64,000 nt of DNA from Actinobacteria bacterium IMCC26207 (GCA_001025035.1 LCZK01000005.1:62001-126000), one strand, 5' to 3'; positions 19,018-29,372 are shown, counted from the first letter of the stretch. Notes: generated by a model not told the origin, from the sequence alone. Numbers and translations are program-made.

Positions 19018-20892
19018 TCAATTCAGGCTGGCAAGGTCAACGCTGTGGATCCGGTTATCGTTCCATTTTTCTGATCCCGCAGTCCATGCCATGGGCGGTA
19101 TTCGAGCCGAAGGGAGAACCTCGATGGTGTCCCATCCGAGTGGCAGATCGAATGCGACGGCAACGGTCAGGGTTTCTCGCGGGTGGATGAGCACTTTGCT
19201 GACAAAGACTTTGCTGAGGCCGTCCTGAGTTGTCCCGACAAGCTCAGCCCCAGTGACCTGGGGGTTTCCTGACCCGAGCGGTGCCGTGACGGCGAGAAGG
19301 CCGAGATAGTCCCCGGCAGCTAGGCCAGTTTCTGGGTAGGGGCCTGCAACGTAACGAGGAAGGCCTGCAGGTGCAGCGTTCGTCAGACACACATCTACTG
19401 TCACGCGCCGGAGTGCTGTATCTCGCTTGGCGCTCAGCGTCGAGGAGGTGGTCAGGAACTGATCGAGTTTGTTTCCACCCCTGTTGAGAATCGAAACCAT
19501 CAGATCGTGGTCGGCAATCTTTCCCGACAAGCCCAGCGCCTCCCACCCCTCCTGTTGGGTTGGCTGGTTCGACCACATCAGCAGGTGTCGACCCCTACCC
19601 GCGGATTGAAGGGCTCGCATGAGTTTGGATGCAGGGACTGGTTGACTATTGAATGACTCGAACACCGCTGCGGCCACCTGGCCAAGTTGCGAGCGCCGAT
19701 CCTGCTGTCCATCCCCAGAGTCGAGATCACCGCGTAAGTACTGCTGGAGCAAGAGTTCAGACTTCACGTTCTCGGCCGAGATCACAAGCGGGCCATTCAC
19801 CCACGCAATCTGTACCGGCCCCACAAGTTCAAGAAGGCGCTTCAACCCAATAACATCAATCGCCATCACCCCCTGAACAGGTTCTCCATCCCGGGGAGAT
19901 TCAGCAGCAGCGTTCCTACTCGCTGCTGCCGTCCACATTTCTGAGGCCATTCGAGCGGACTCATCAAAGCGAGGCGTGACGTTTAGATTGCGCCACTCTT
20001 GGGTCGGTTGAAGCGGACTCCAGAGAGCTTCAAGTTTCGGGTCAAGAACTGCGCCAGGTTGTTCCAGTTTAAGGCTTGTAGAAGAAAGGAACTCTCCAAG
20101 TGAGAAACTTCCATCTTGAACCTCGAGCGTTCCTGCTTGCAGGTACATGCCAGACCCTGCTCGCATCTCGGCGTTATTGGCTGCAAGCACCAAGTATTTG
20201 TTTGGTCCCTGCAAGAACTCCAGCACGCCTGTGGTCCCAAGGACGGCTGAGTCCACTGCTCCGAGAAGGTAGTTGTACTCCGCAAGGAACTCTTTTTGAG
20301 ATCGCCCAACCGGGCCGATGAGCGCTGGGGAAGGCTTCAGCGCCGCCGCCTGTAGTTCTGTTTGAAGTGTGAGAAGGACTTGTTGAATCTGCTGAGTGGT
20401 GGGGACGCGCTCATTGGGGGTTGCGGTTTCTTCATCCAAAATCAGCGAAAGGGCGTTGATTGCATCATCTGTGCTTCGAGTCGTTGCGGCAGCCGAGATA
20501 GCCAAGTTCCTCGAAGCCCGCAGTTGCCTCCCGACTACGGGTAGCAGATTCAGTGGCGCCAGAACTGCCGAGCCTAGGGTGTCTGCTGCCGCCTCAAAGT
20601 CCTTGGCCGCACCGCTCAGTTCGGCAGACTGCTTGCGCCTAGAAGCCGAGGCGGGTGCCTCTACGGCATCGAGTAGGCCCGTGAGATCTGTTGTGGAACC
20701 CGATTGCGTGGGCGATCCAGCGTTGAACTCTGCGAGTGAGGCCCGGCCGAGCCGTGAATCCTGCAGAGCGGAGCTGACAAGCATGACCACAGCCACTAGC
20801 CAGAGGCCCAGGAGAAGTGCAGCGCATGCGTAGACCCGTCTCCTCAGGCGAGGTTGGCTGGGTGCAGCGTCTGCAATCTGCTCAGCTGACAT
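19018..20892 (-). CDS. DUF4012 domain-containing membrane-anchored protein
   Basis: A 624-aa protein with one N-terminal membrane helix (CAALLLGLWLVAVVMLVSSAL, about 22-43) and a large extracytoplasmic region. It contains the DUF4012 hallmarks YLVLAANNAEMRAGSGMY (about 235-252) and QGVMAIDVIGLKRLLELVGPV, then a C-terminal domain (about 500-624) of beta-rich character. DUF4012 proteins are common in actinobacteria, often near surface polysaccharide genes, but their activity is not known to me. It lies between the LAxTG protein and gatC, and is divergent from gatC across about 70 bp. Confidence 0.85.
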   Translation of the reverse strand: MSAEQIADAAPSQPRLRRRVYACAALLLGLWLVAVVMLVSSALQDSRLGRASLAEFNAGSPTQSGSTTDLTGLLDAVEAPASASRRKQSAELSGAAKDFEAAADTLGSAVLAPLNLLPVVGRQLRASRNLAISAAATTRSTDDAINALSLILDEETATPNERVPTTQQIQQVLLTLQTELQAAALKPSPALIGPVGRSQKEFLAEYNYLLGAVDSAVLGTTGVLEFLQGPNKYLVLAANNAEMRAGSGMYLQAGTLEVQDGSFSLGEFLSSTSLKLEQPGAVLDPKLEALWSPLQPTQEWRNLNVTPRFDESARMASEMWTAAASRNAAAESPRDGEPVQGVMAIDVIGLKRLLELVGPVQIAWVNGPLVISAENVKSELLLQQYLRGDLDSGDGQQDRRSQLGQVAAAVFESFNSQPVPASKLMRALQSAGRGRHLLMWSNQPTQQEGWEALGLSGKIADHDLMVSILNRGGNKLDQFLTTSSTLSAKRDTALRRVTVDVCLTNAAPAGLPRYVAGPYPETGLAAGDYLGLLAVTAPLGSGNPQVTGAELVGTTQDGLSKVFVSKVLIHPRETLTVAVAFDLPLGWDTIEVLPSARIPPMAWTAGSEKWNDNRIHSVDLASLN

Positions 20893-20960
20893 CTACTCAG
20901 GCTATCGGGGGCAGGCGGGCTTCGGTGAGAGCTTTGACCGACAGTAGAGTGTGAACTCAT

Positions 20961-21308
20961 ATGACTGAGCCCACATCACAGGAGCGCACCCATACTCCGG
21001 CTTCAACTAGCGAGCGCATCACAACCGAACAAGTCGCCAAGGTTGCCAAACTGGCGCGTCTTCGCCTGACTGAAGAAGAACTCACCCGATTCACTGGCCA
21101 ACTTGGTGATGTGTTGGAACATGCAGCAGATCTTGACCTGTTGGACCTTGAGGGCGTGGAGCCAATGGCGCAGCCCATCCCGCTTGCCAACGTGTTCCGA
21201 AAAGATGTCCCCGGCCCGATTCTTGATCGCGATGAGGTGCTTGCCGTCGCACCAGCAGCCGAGGATGGCTTCTTTCGTGTTCCGCCTGTACTTGGAGAAT
21301 CAGAATGA
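20961..21308 (+). CDS. gatC: Asp-tRNA(Asn)/Glu-tRNA(Gln) amidotransferase subunit C
   Basis: A 115-aa subunit that stabilises GatA and links it to GatB. It has the family core ITTEQVAKVAKLARLRLTEEELTRFTGQLGDVLEH (about 20-54) and the extended tail containing the MAQPIPLANVFRKD segment. The N-terminal 18 residues are a variable polar extension. The stop overlaps the gatA start by ATGA, so gatC-gatA-gatB forms a coupled operon. The complex makes Gln-tRNA(Gln) from mischarged Glu-tRNA(Gln). Confidence 0.96.
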   Translation: MTEPTSQERTHTPASTSERITTEQVAKVAKLARLRLTEEELTRFTGQLGDVLEHAADLDLLDLEGVEPMAQPIPLANVFRKDVPGPILDRDEVLAVAPAAEDGFFRVPPVLGESE

Positions 21309-22726
21309 GTTCAGCGATTGATATTGCCGCATCGGTGCAGTCAGGTGAGCGCTCCGCACTCGAGGTAGTCGAGGAGCATCTTGGCGCTATTGCTGAGCGT
21401 GAATCAGAGGTGCACGCGTTCAACTTGGTCACCACTGACCACGCAATTGCTGCTGCATCTGCAGTTGATGAACTTGTGGCCAAGGGCGGCCCTCTTGGCC
21501 CACTCGCCGGGGTTCCCGTGGCGATTAAGGACAACCTCTGCACACGGGGAGTTGCCACCACCTGTTCTTCCAAAATTCTGGAGGGATGGGTGCCGCCCTA
21601 TGACGCGACCGTGGTGACTCGACTTGCTGCTGCCGGGGCAATCATGGTGGGCAAGACCAACATGGATGAGTTTGCAATGGGCTCCTCCACCGAAAATTCA
21701 GCCTTTGGTCCGACTCGCAACCCGCATGACCTAAGCCGTGTTCCCGGTGGGTCCTCGGGCGGGTCCGCTGCAGCTGTCGCGGCAGGGTTTGCTCCCATTT
21801 CGCTTGGATCTGATACTGGTGGATCCATTCGCCAGCCAGCAGCACTCTGCGGAGTTGTAGGAGTCAAACCAACCTACGGCACGGTGTCACGTTTGGGCTT
21901 GATTGCATTTGGATCCTCACTCGATCAAGTAGGGCCTTTTGCAAACTCTGTGGCCGAGGCAGCGCTGGTATGCGAAGTCATTGGTGGCCACGATCCCGGC
22001 GACTCCACCTCTCTTCCGCAGGCGTTCCCGGCGGTCAGCGAGCACCTGTCTGATGGTGTGGCTGGAATGCGTATTGGCCTGATCACCGAGATGATGGGCG
22101 AGGGGATCGCCCCCGATGTGGCGAAACGAATTCGGGCAGCAGCGGAGTGGCTCGCAGCTGCGGGCGCCGAAGTTGAAGAGGTATCTGTACCAGCGGTGAC
22201 CTTTGGGCTGTCGGCCTACTACCTGGTTGCTCCCGCTGAGGCTTCCTCGAATCTCTCTCGCTATGACGGGGTGCGCTACGGCTTGCGAGTTGAGGCTCCT
22301 ACCACCGGTGAGATGATGGAACTCACCCGTACCGCAGGGTTTGGCGACGAAGTGAAACGGCGAATCATGCTGGGAACCTACGCACTATCTGCTGGGTATT
22401 ACGACGCTTTTTATGGCACCGCACTCAAGGTCCGCACCTTGATTCGGCGTGACTTCGACAAGGCCTATGAGCGCTTCGATGCGTTACTTTCACCCACCTC
22501 GCCAACCACAGCTTTTTCCTTCGGCGATAAGACAGCCGACCCGATGTCGATGTATCTCAACGATGTTTGCACGATCGCAACCAACTTGGCAGGCCATCCT
22601 GCTATGTCAGTTCCGTACGGCCTCGGTGACGACGGCATGCCGGTGGGAGCGCAGGTGCTTGCTCCTGCCCTTGGCGAAGTAGCCATGTTCCGAGTGGCAG
22701 CAGTTCTTGAAGGGAGCTTGGCATGA
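21305..22726 (+). CDS. gatA: Asp/Glu-tRNA amidotransferase subunit A
   Basis: A 473-aa amidase-signature subunit that releases ammonia from glutamine. The Ser-cisSer-Lys triad is visible: Lys in PVAIKDNLC (about residue 76), cis-Ser in GGSSGGSAAAVAAG (about 151-155), and the nucleophile Ser in SDTGGSIRQPA (about 175). Length is typical. It overlaps gatC upstream and gatB downstream, by four bases each. Ammonia passes through a tunnel to GatB. Confidence 0.97.
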   Translation: MSSAIDIAASVQSGERSALEVVEEHLGAIAERESEVHAFNLVTTDHAIAAASAVDELVAKGGPLGPLAGVPVAIKDNLCTRGVATTCSSKILEGWVPPYDATVVTRLAAAGAIMVGKTNMDEFAMGSSTENSAFGPTRNPHDLSRVPGGSSGGSAAAVAAGFAPISLGSDTGGSIRQPAALCGVVGVKPTYGTVSRLGLIAFGSSLDQVGPFANSVAEAALVCEVIGGHDPGDSTSLPQAFPAVSEHLSDGVAGMRIGLITEMMGEGIAPDVAKRIRAAAEWLAAAGAEVEEVSVPAVTFGLSAYYLVAPAEASSNLSRYDGVRYGLRVEAPTTGEMMELTRTAGFGDEVKRRIMLGTYALSAGYYDAFYGTALKVRTLIRRDFDKAYERFDALLSPTSPTTAFSFGDKTADPMSMYLNDVCTIATNLAGHPAMSVPYGLGDDGMPVGAQVLAPALGEVAMFRVAAVLEGSLA

Positions 22727-24156
22727 GTATCGATCTGAGCGTCTGGGAAATCGTGATCGGCCTTGAGGTTCACACGGAGTTGGCCACACGTACCAAATTG
22801 TTTTGCTCCGCTCCGAATGAGTTCGGTGGCGAGCCCAACACCAATATTGACCCACTCACCCTTGGTTTACCTGGTTCGCTCCCGGTACTTAATGAGCAGG
22901 CAGTTGAATTGGCCATTCGGGTTGGGCTGGCACTCAACTGCAAAATTGACCGCTCGGTGTTTTCGCGTAAGAACTATTTCTATCCAGATCAGCCCACGAA
23001 CTATCAGATCTCGCAGTTCGACCTTCCCATCAATGGCGAAGGTTGGCTTGAGTTGCCTAGCGGCAAGGTGATTGGTATCGAGAGAGCGCACCTTGAAGAG
23101 GACACGGGTAAATCAACTCACGTGGGCGGCGGCGGGCGAATTCACGATGCCACCTACTCGCTCGTTGATTACAACCGCGCTGGCGTACCGCTGCTCGAGA
23201 TTGTCGGCAGGCCAGACCTCCGTTCAGGGGATGAGGCACGAGCGTATGTGTCGGAACTGCGTGCCATCCTGGTGGCAGTTGGAGCCTCGGATGGCAAGAT
23301 GGAAGAGGGCTCCCTGCGCGTCGACTGCAACGTCTCGGTTCGTAAGCATGGCGATGAAGAACTGGGAACTCGCTGCGAGATCAAGAACATCAACTCGCTG
23401 CGAAGCTTGGTCCGGGCCGTGGATTATGAGGCTGAACGTCAGATCGACATGATCCTTGCTGGCGAACGCATTGAGCAGCAGACGCGGCACTGGAACGAGG
23501 ACGAGGGCCGCACGCTCAAGCTCCGCTCCAAGGAGCAAGCCGATGACTACCGCTACTTCCCCGAGCCAGATCTAGTAGGTCTCGCACCCTCTCAGGAGTG
23601 GATTGATCGAGTTCGGGAAGCTCTCCCCCTTCTGCCTGCAGCGCGTCGACATCGGCTGTGTGAGCGATCTGGGGCAGACACTGCACAGGCGGCTCTTATT
23701 GTGGAACGTGGTCTTGATGACCTGTGCCTAGCGGCGCTTGATTGTGGAGCTGATCCCAGCCGCACCGTTACGCATGCAGAACACAATCTCTCTGATCCCA
23801 AGGCGCTTGAACTTGATCCTGAGATGTTTGCCAAGCTCACGAAGATGGACGCCGATGGCGACTTGAGTTCGACTCAGACAAAGACCGTGCTTGCAGAGCT
23901 TGTGCAACTCGGCGGTGATCCTGGCGAAATTGCCGAGGCCCACGGATTCAAAGCAATGGATTCCGGCGAACTTGATGCCGTTGTGGATCAACTCATTGCA
24001 GAGAATCCTGAGCAGTGGCAAAGATTCTGTGAAGGGGACCCCAAAATTTCGGGGTTCTTTGTGGGTAAGGTCATGAAGGCAACTCAGGGCCAAGCCGATG
24101 GCAAGGTCGTTGCGGGCTTGCTAGCAGACCGGGTTCCAAACGCAGCCAAGGAGTAG
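22723..24156 (+). CDS. gatB: Asp/Glu-tRNA amidotransferase subunit B
   Basis: A 477-aa kinase and transamidase subunit that activates the tRNA-bound Glu or Asp. It contains IGLEVHTELAT near the start, the DYNRAGVPLLEIV and VDCNVSVR signatures in the catalytic cradle (about 145-210), and a C-terminal helical and YqeY-like tail that binds tRNA (ENPEQWQRF..GFFVGKVMKATQGQADG). It overlaps gatA by four bases. In mycobacteria pfkA separates gatA and gatB; here they are directly adjacent. Confidence 0.97.
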   Translation: MSIDLSVWEIVIGLEVHTELATRTKLFCSAPNEFGGEPNTNIDPLTLGLPGSLPVLNEQAVELAIRVGLALNCKIDRSVFSRKNYFYPDQPTNYQISQFDLPINGEGWLELPSGKVIGIERAHLEEDTGKSTHVGGGGRIHDATYSLVDYNRAGVPLLEIVGRPDLRSGDEARAYVSELRAILVAVGASDGKMEEGSLRVDCNVSVRKHGDEELGTRCEIKNINSLRSLVRAVDYEAERQIDMILAGERIEQQTRHWNEDEGRTLKLRSKEQADDYRYFPEPDLVGLAPSQEWIDRVREALPLLPAARRHRLCERSGADTAQAALIVERGLDDLCLAALDCGADPSRTVTHAEHNLSDPKALELDPEMFAKLTKMDADGDLSSTQTKTVLAELVQLGGDPGEIAEAHGFKAMDSGELDAVVDQLIAENPEQWQRFCEGDPKISGFFVGKVMKATQGQADGKVVAGLLADRVPNAAKE

Positions 24157-24160
24157 TCAC

Positions 24161-24760
24161 ATGCAAGCGAACGCCAAGACGAGGGTGCTGGGAGTCCCTG
24201 CATGTGCGATCTTGGTGTTGCTAGCCGTGTTGATGTCGGTACTAGTGACTGCAGGTTGCAGCACCCCGAGATCAAAAAACTCTGTGGAGCTCAACGAAGA
24301 CATCGCTGATGTCACCGTGCCGGGAGTTCCCCCCACATTTCCGCCAACCACTCAGTACGACGGCTCTGGCTTGAGCGATGATGCAAACGCACTGCTGCAG
24401 GAAATTGCTGCTCTACAGACCGAGACAGACCTCTGCGTGATCCTCACAGGCAAAGCCCTACAGCCGCTGTTCACGGGCGGTCTCGATACCACCACTTTGG
24501 TAACAAGCCCGTCAGGGTTAACGCAGCTGTTGATTGCATTCAATTCCATCTTTAGCTACATCGAGACCATTGCGCCTGCTCAAGTGAAGCCAGCCGCAGT
24601 AACAATCAATGATGTTTGGACTCGGATCTCTTCGCTCAACTCTTCGGCTGCGAGCAATCAGGCTCAGGTCCAGGCAATTCTGATTGAGCCGCAAGTCGTT
24701 GCCGCCTTCGAGGGGCTTGCAACTTGGGCTTCAGCCAACTGCGACATAGCGAGCCAATAG
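24161..24760 (+). CDS. putative lipoprotein, unknown
   Basis: A 199-aa protein with a lipoprotein signal peptide (hydrophobic core ACAILVLLAVLMSVLVTAG, lipobox VTAGC, about residue 34). A Pro-rich linker (PGVPPTFPPTTQYDGSG) is followed by a mostly helical domain with two cysteines (DLCVILTG and ANCDIAS) that could form a disulfide. It starts four bases after gatB, so it may be read through from that operon. I do not recognise the mature domain. Confidence 0.7.
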   Translation: MQANAKTRVLGVPACAILVLLAVLMSVLVTAGCSTPRSKNSVELNEDIADVTVPGVPPTFPPTTQYDGSGLSDDANALLQEIAALQTETDLCVILTGKALQPLFTGGLDTTTLVTSPSGLTQLLIAFNSIFSYIETIAPAQVKPAAVTINDVWTRISSLNSSAASNQAQVQAILIEPQVVAAFEGLATWASANCDIASQ

Positions 24761-24782
24761 CGGAGTTGGTTAGAGTCAGGCC

Positions 24783-26321
24783 ATGTCTACGATTTGGCAA
24801 CTCATTGAGCAGCGTGCAACCCAGACCCCAGATGCAGTCATCTTTGTAACTGAGGATGACACTCGCATGACCTTCGCCGAGTTTCGTGATGCTGCCGAGG
24901 TCTGCGCCGCTGGCCTGGCTGGCCTTGGGATTACCTCGCAGACTCGAGTGACATGGCAGTTGCCTACCTGCATCCCGGCAATCGTTGCGTCTGCAGCCCT
25001 TGCTCGGCTCGACGCAGTTCAGAGCCCGGTTATGCATCTGTACAGAGAAAAAGAACTTGGTTTTGTCATGCGTCATATGCAGGCAGAGTTCTGCATCGTG
25101 CCGAGCGTGTGGAAGGGGTTTGATTTCACCGCTATGGCGCAGTCTCTTGCAGCCGAGATGAACCCGGCCCCCGTTGTGCTCAGCTTGGATTCTCTGCCGG
25201 CCGGTGATCCTTCGGATCTAGGTCCCGTGCCGGAGTTTGCCGAGGGAGAAGAACCCATTCGATGGATCTATTCCACCTCGGGAACCACCTCCGACCCGAA
25301 GGGTGTGCTCCATACCGATGCCACCCTGATAGCAGGCGGCCAAGGCCTAGCTGATGCGTTGCAGATGACTGCTCAGGACGTTGGATCTATGGCCTTCCCA
25401 TTCGCACATATTGCAGGCCCTGATTACCTCGTGATGATGCTGATTAGCGGCATGTCGGCAGTACTCATCGAGGCGTTCAACCCTGTTGACGCTGTGGCCA
25501 CCTACGCCAAGAACGGCGTAACCATGGCAGGTGGAAGCACTGCGTTCTACCAAATGTTCTTGGCAGAACAGCGCAAGCAGCCCGAGACCAAAGTCATGCC
25601 AGCGCTTCGTGCACTCTCCGGGGGTGGCGCGCCGATGCCACCAGAGATTTATCGCGAGGTTCTCGATGAGATGGGAATCAAGGTCTGTCACGGATACGGA
25701 ATGACCGAAATCCCGATGATTACTCAGGGGTCTCCCACCGACTCTGATGATCAACTCGCTCATACCACTGGCAAACCCGTCACGGGCGCAGATCTGCGCA
25801 TCGTGGCCGAGGACGGAAGCTTGGCTCCAACGGGAACTGACGGTGAGGTTCGGGTCAAGGGGCCGATGGTGACCAAGGGCTACACCAACCCTGAGCTCAC
25901 CGAGCAGGCATTTGATGAGAATGGCTATTTCCGCACAGGTGACATTGGACATCTTCGCCCCGACGGTCACGTGGTGCTCACAGGCCGCATCAAAGACATC
26001 ATCATTCGCAAGGGCGAGAACATCTCCGCCAAAGAGATTGAGGATTTGCTCTATGCACATCCCGGCGTGGGGGATGTGGCCGTGATTGGCCTGCCCGATC
26101 GTGAACGAGGCGAGCGAGTCTGCGCAGTTGTTGAGCGGCCGGCCGAGGGTGAAGTCATTACCTTTGAGGAGATGGTGTCGTACCTAGGCGAGCAGGGGCT
26201 GACGAGGTTCAAGACACCCGAACAGCTCGAGGTCGTGGACTCGCTTCCGCGCAACGAGACCCTGCGCAAGGTTCTGAAGTATCAGCTGCGTGACAGTTTT
26301 GCTGACAAGGCTTGGCCCTGA
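24783..26321 (+). CDS. AMP-forming acyl-CoA ligase
   Basis: A 512-aa member of the ANL superfamily that activates a carboxylic acid with ATP and CoA. Motif A5 is IYSTSGTTSDPKGVLH (about residues 161-176), then GYGMTEIP (about 303-310), the hinge GRIKDIIIRKGENIS (about 401-415), and the C-terminal lysine in NETLRKVLK. In this last motif the usual (S/T)GK is replaced by LRK, though a Lys remains. The overall pattern is nearest to cyclohexanecarboxylate- or medium-chain acyl-CoA ligases. Substrate is unknown. Its stop lies inside the start of the next gene. Confidence 0.88.
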   Translation: MSTIWQLIEQRATQTPDAVIFVTEDDTRMTFAEFRDAAEVCAAGLAGLGITSQTRVTWQLPTCIPAIVASAALARLDAVQSPVMHLYREKELGFVMRHMQAEFCIVPSVWKGFDFTAMAQSLAAEMNPAPVVLSLDSLPAGDPSDLGPVPEFAEGEEPIRWIYSTSGTTSDPKGVLHTDATLIAGGQGLADALQMTAQDVGSMAFPFAHIAGPDYLVMMLISGMSAVLIEAFNPVDAVATYAKNGVTMAGGSTAFYQMFLAEQRKQPETKVMPALRALSGGGAPMPPEIYREVLDEMGIKVCHGYGMTEIPMITQGSPTDSDDQLAHTTGKPVTGADLRIVAEDGSLAPTGTDGEVRVKGPMVTKGYTNPELTEQAFDENGYFRTGDIGHLRPDGHVVLTGRIKDIIIRKGENISAKEIEDLLYAHPGVGDVAVIGLPDRERGERVCAVVERPAEGEVITFEEMVSYLGEQGLTRFKTPEQLEVVDSLPRNETLRKVLKYQLRDSFADKAWP

Positions 26322-26854
26322 ACTCAGACCCTGAAGTCCCCAGAGTCGTTCGTCCGCCCAAGGGACCCGCGGGTCGGGACCAGCCCTCGCTCAGCCCCCC
26401 GCTGCTCTCGGGTAGGTCTCTTGAGCCGGTGGTTCAGGCTCCTCGCTTTCAGGGCCTACGCGAGCACCGAGCCATTTTGGTTTCGGTGCTTGTTGTTTTG
26501 TTGATTGTTGTCGTCATTGGAATTGGAAAGTTTGCTGCCGAGAGAGCAGCAGATCGTGATACCCAAGCACAGGCAGCCAGAATCGAAACCCTGTTGCAGG
26601 GTGCTTCCCCAGATGATTTCTTGGCGTTCAACGCTGGGGTAAAGCGTCCAGGCTCACTAGCAGTCAAGGTTCGGGACGAACCAGGGTTTGTCAACGTCAA
26701 GGCTGTTGCCGATTTGTCATTCATTCGGTTCCAACCCTCTGGCTGGTGGGCCGGTTTTACCGAGCGCTGCATCGTGGCAGAACTACGCCTAGATGGTGCC
26801 AGAGTCACAATTCCCAAAACTGCCTGTGTTCGCGTAGCAGTGCCTGCCTCCTGA
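26312..26854 (+). CDS. single-pass membrane protein, unknown
   Basis: A 180-aa protein starting with TTG 26312, ten bases inside the end of the acyl-CoA ligase gene. The N-terminal 50 residues are Pro-rich and cytoplasmic. One membrane helix (ILVSVLVVLLIVVVIGIGKF, about 55-74) follows, then an extracytoplasmic domain with two cysteines (ERCIVAELR, TACVRV). The architecture resembles the protein at 14299-14763, which also ends in a small disulfide domain. No family recognised. The overlap suggests co-expression with the ligase. Confidence 0.6.
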   Translation: MALNSDPEVPRVVRPPKGPAGRDQPSLSPPLLSGRSLEPVVQAPRFQGLREHRAILVSVLVVLLIVVVIGIGKFAAERAADRDTQAQAARIETLLQGASPDDFLAFNAGVKRPGSLAVKVRDEPGFVNVKAVADLSFIRFQPSGWWAGFTERCIVAELRLDGARVTIPKTACVRVAVPAS

Positions 26855-26871
26855 AAGCCTAGATTGTGGTC

Positions 26872-28557
26872 ATGACTGATCAGCCAGACATGAAAACCCG
26901 CTCACATGAGGTCACCGACTTTCCAAGCCGGGCCCCTGCTCGGGCAATGCTTCGCGCCACTGGCATGACCGATGATGATTGGGATAAGCCGCAGATCGGC
27001 GTTGTCTCTTCTTGGAATGAGGTCACGCCATGCAATATGCCGCTGGCAGATCTTGCTAAGCGGGCAAAAGAGGGTGTGCGCTATGCGGGCGGTTATCCGA
27101 TTGAGTTCAACACCATCGCCGTTTCAGACGGCATCTCGATGGGCCACGAGGGCATGCGTGCATCGTTGGTCTCTCGTGAGGTGATAGCTGATTCGGTAGA
27201 GACCGTGATGCATGCCGAACGCTTTGATGCCATGGTCACCTTCGCAGGGTGCGATAAATCTTTGCCAGGCATGATGATGGCCTCGGCCCGGCTGAATCTG
27301 CCCTCTGTGTTCTTGTACGGCGGGTCCAAGTTGCCAGGCAACTACAACGGAAATGTGCTCGATATTGTCTCGGTGTTCGAAGCAGTCGGTGCCTATGCCA
27401 CAGGCGCAATCGATGCTGAAGAACTTGATCAGATCGAGCGAAACGCCTGCCCCACAATTGGTGCCTGCGCTGGCATGTTTACTGCCAACACCATGGCCTC
27501 GGTTGGCGAGGCGCTGGGATTGTCGCTACCCGGTTCGGCCTCTGCGCCAGCAGTTGATAGGCGACGCGATGATTACGCCTACGCCTCGGGGGTAGCAGTA
27601 CTCAACCTCTGCAAACTCAACATCCGACCGCGTGACATTTTGACTAAGGCAGCATTCGAAAACGCAATTGCAGTAGTGATGGCCCTTGGTGGTTCAACCA
27701 ACGCTGTGCTGCATCTCTTGGCAATTGCTCATGAGGCAGAAGTCGAACTGCAACTCGATGCGTTCAACAAAATTGCTGCAAAGGTTCCCCATCTTGCAGA
27801 TACCAAACCGCATGGGCAATACCACATGCTCGACGTTGATCGGGTGGGTGGCGTTCCAGTTGTTATGGCCATGCTGCTCGAGGCTGGACTCCTGCACGGT
27901 GATGAGATCACGGTGACGGGCAAGACAGTGGCAGAGAACTTGGCGCTCATTAAGCCCCCTGCTCCAGACGGCGAAGTGATCCACCCGCTTTCGAACCCCA
28001 TCCACGATTTGGGTGGTATCGCAGTCCTGACAGGGACCCTCGCCCCAAAGGGTTCTGTGGTCAAGGTTGCTGGAATTGACTTCGACGAGTTTGAGGGACC
28101 CGCCCGAGTTTTTGAGGGCGAAGAACTTGCTATGGAAGCCGTCTTGGCCGGCAAGATCAATCCCGGCGACGTCTTGGTGATTCGCTATGAAGGACCCAAA
28201 GGTGGGCCCGGTATGCGTGAGATGCTGGCCATTACGGGTGCCATGAAGGGTGCAGGCAGAGGTGGCGATGCTGCGCTGATTACTGATGGTCGATTCTCAG
28301 GAGGTACGCACGGGTTCTGTATTGGCCATGTTGCCCCCGAGGCAGTTCTGGGTGGACCGATTGCCCTTGTCGAAGAGGGCGACAGGATCCGTATCGACGT
28401 GCGCAATCACAGCATCGACTTGTTAGTTGATGAGCAAACGCTTGAGGCGCGACTAGCAAACTGGAAAGCACCCGAGCCTCGATACACCAAGGGTGTTCTC
28501 GCCAAGTACGCAACGCTCGCACGCGGAGCCGATCAGGGCGCAGTGACCGTTGCCTGA
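26872..28557 (+). CDS. ilvD: dihydroxy-acid dehydratase
   Basis: A 561-aa enzyme of valine, isoleucine and leucine synthesis that dehydrates 2,3-dihydroxy acids to 2-keto acids. Fe-S cysteines are seen in [10 protein letters not shown] (about residue 53), [13 protein letters not shown] (about 123) and [15 protein letters not shown] (about 196), the pattern of the IlvD/Edd family. The C-terminal part has [10 protein letters not shown] and [13 protein letters not shown] 26872 is chosen; an in-frame GTG lies two codons upstream. It is separate from the ilvBNC operon 2.9 kb downstream, with an ABC exporter between. Confidence 0.96.
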   Translation: MTDQPDMKTRSHEVTDFPSRAPARAMLRATGMTDDDWDKPQIGVVSSWNEVTPCNMPLADLAKRAKEGVRYAGGYPIEFNTIAVSDGISMGHEGMRASLVSREVIADSVETVMHAERFDAMVTFAGCDKSLPGMMMASARLNLPSVFLYGGSKLPGNYNGNVLDIVSVFEAVGAYATGAIDAEELDQIERNACPTIGACAGMFTANTMASVGEALGLSLPGSASAPAVDRRRDDYAYASGVAVLNLCKLNIRPRDILTKAAFENAIAVVMALGGSTNAVLHLLAIAHEAEVELQLDAFNKIAAKVPHLADTKPHGQYHMLDVDRVGGVPVVMAMLLEAGLLHGDEITVTGKTVAENLALIKPPAPDGEVIHPLSNPIHDLGGIAVLTGTLAPKGSVVKVAGIDFDEFEGPARVFEGEELAMEAVLAGKINPGDVLVIRYEGPKGGPGMREMLAITGAMKGAGRGGDAALITDGRFSGGTHGFCIGHVAPEAVLGGPIALVEEGDRIRIDVRNHSIDLLVDEQTLEARLANWKAPEPRYTKGVLAKYATLARGADQGAVTVA

Positions 28558-28571
28558 GTCAATCCGCTGAC

Positions 28572-29372
28572 GTGGGGCAGACTGAGGCAGTGAATCAACC
28601 CGTACCAGGGTGGCCAGCGATAGTTGCCCGCGGTCTGAGTAAACAGTTCGGCAGTCACATGGCCGTGAAGTCGCTGGACCTTGATATCCCTGCGGGGAGT
28701 TTTTGCGGATTGCTCGGACCAAACGGATCGGGCAAGACCACCACGCTTAGAATGACAGCTGGTTTGCTGCGTCCCGATGCGGGGCAAGTTTGGGTTGCCG
28801 GCCACGAAACTTGGACTGATCCAGTGACCGTCCGAAAATTATTAGGCGTGGTACCCGATCCGCTCAACCTTTTTGATCGGCTGTCCGCAAGAGAACTCCT
28901 GCAACATCTAGGAGAGCTGCGGGGAATCGACCGGGCAGAGGTCACCTCGCGTTCCGAGGAGCTTCTGACGGTGATGGACCTGACGGACTCCGCCGATGAG
29001 CAGATCGGCGGCTACAGCCACGGGATGCGCAAGAAGACAGCCATCGCAGCCGCACTGCTGCATCGTCCAGCGGTGTTGTTGCTCGACGAACCTTTCGAGG
29101 GTGTTGACCCTGTCTCTGCCGTCGCAGTTCGCACCATGTTGGATCGCTACCGGGCTGCCGGTGGCACAGTGGTGTTCTCTTCTCATGCGATGGACTTAGT
29201 GGATCGCATGTGTGATTTTGTGGCCGTCATGGCAAAGGGTGAACTGCTCGCCGTTGGTCCTATCGAGGAGCTGCGCGGTGGAGGTCGACTTGAAGACGCG
29301 TTCATCTCCATGATCGGTGCAAGTCCAGTCGACCCAGCGAGCCTGAGTTGGCTCGATAATTCCGCCCAGTGA
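28572..29372 (+). CDS. ABC transporter ATP-binding protein
   Basis: A 266-aa ATPase with Walker A GPNGSGKTTT (about 49-58), Q-loop region VPDPLNLFDRLSA, signature YSHGMRKKTA (about 147-156; SHGM instead of SGGQ), Walker B AVLLLDEPFEGVDP (about 168-181) and the switch His in FSSHAMD. The SHGM form and gene pairing match CcmA/DrrA-like exporters. Its stop overlaps the start of the permease gene (GTGA), so the two make one transporter. GTG 28572 is used; GTG 28590 is possible. Cargo unknown. Confidence 0.9.
   Translation: MGQTEAVNQPVPGWPAIVARGLSKQFGSHMAVKSLDLDIPAGSFCGLLGPNGSGKTTTLRMTAGLLRPDAGQVWVAGHETWTDPVTVRKLLGVVPDPLNLFDRLSARELLQHLGELRGIDRAEVTSRSEELLTVMDLTDSADEQIGGYSHGMRKKTAIAAALLHRPAVLLLDEPFEGVDPVSAVAVRTMLDRYRAAGGTVVFSSHAMDLVDRMCDFVAVMAKGELLAVGPIEELRGGGRLEDAFISMIGASPVDPASLSWLDNSAQ

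Noticed and set aside
25347-26060. 237-aa minus-strand open frame
   Set aside because: Lies wholly antisense to the acyl-CoA ligase and shows no recognisable domain.
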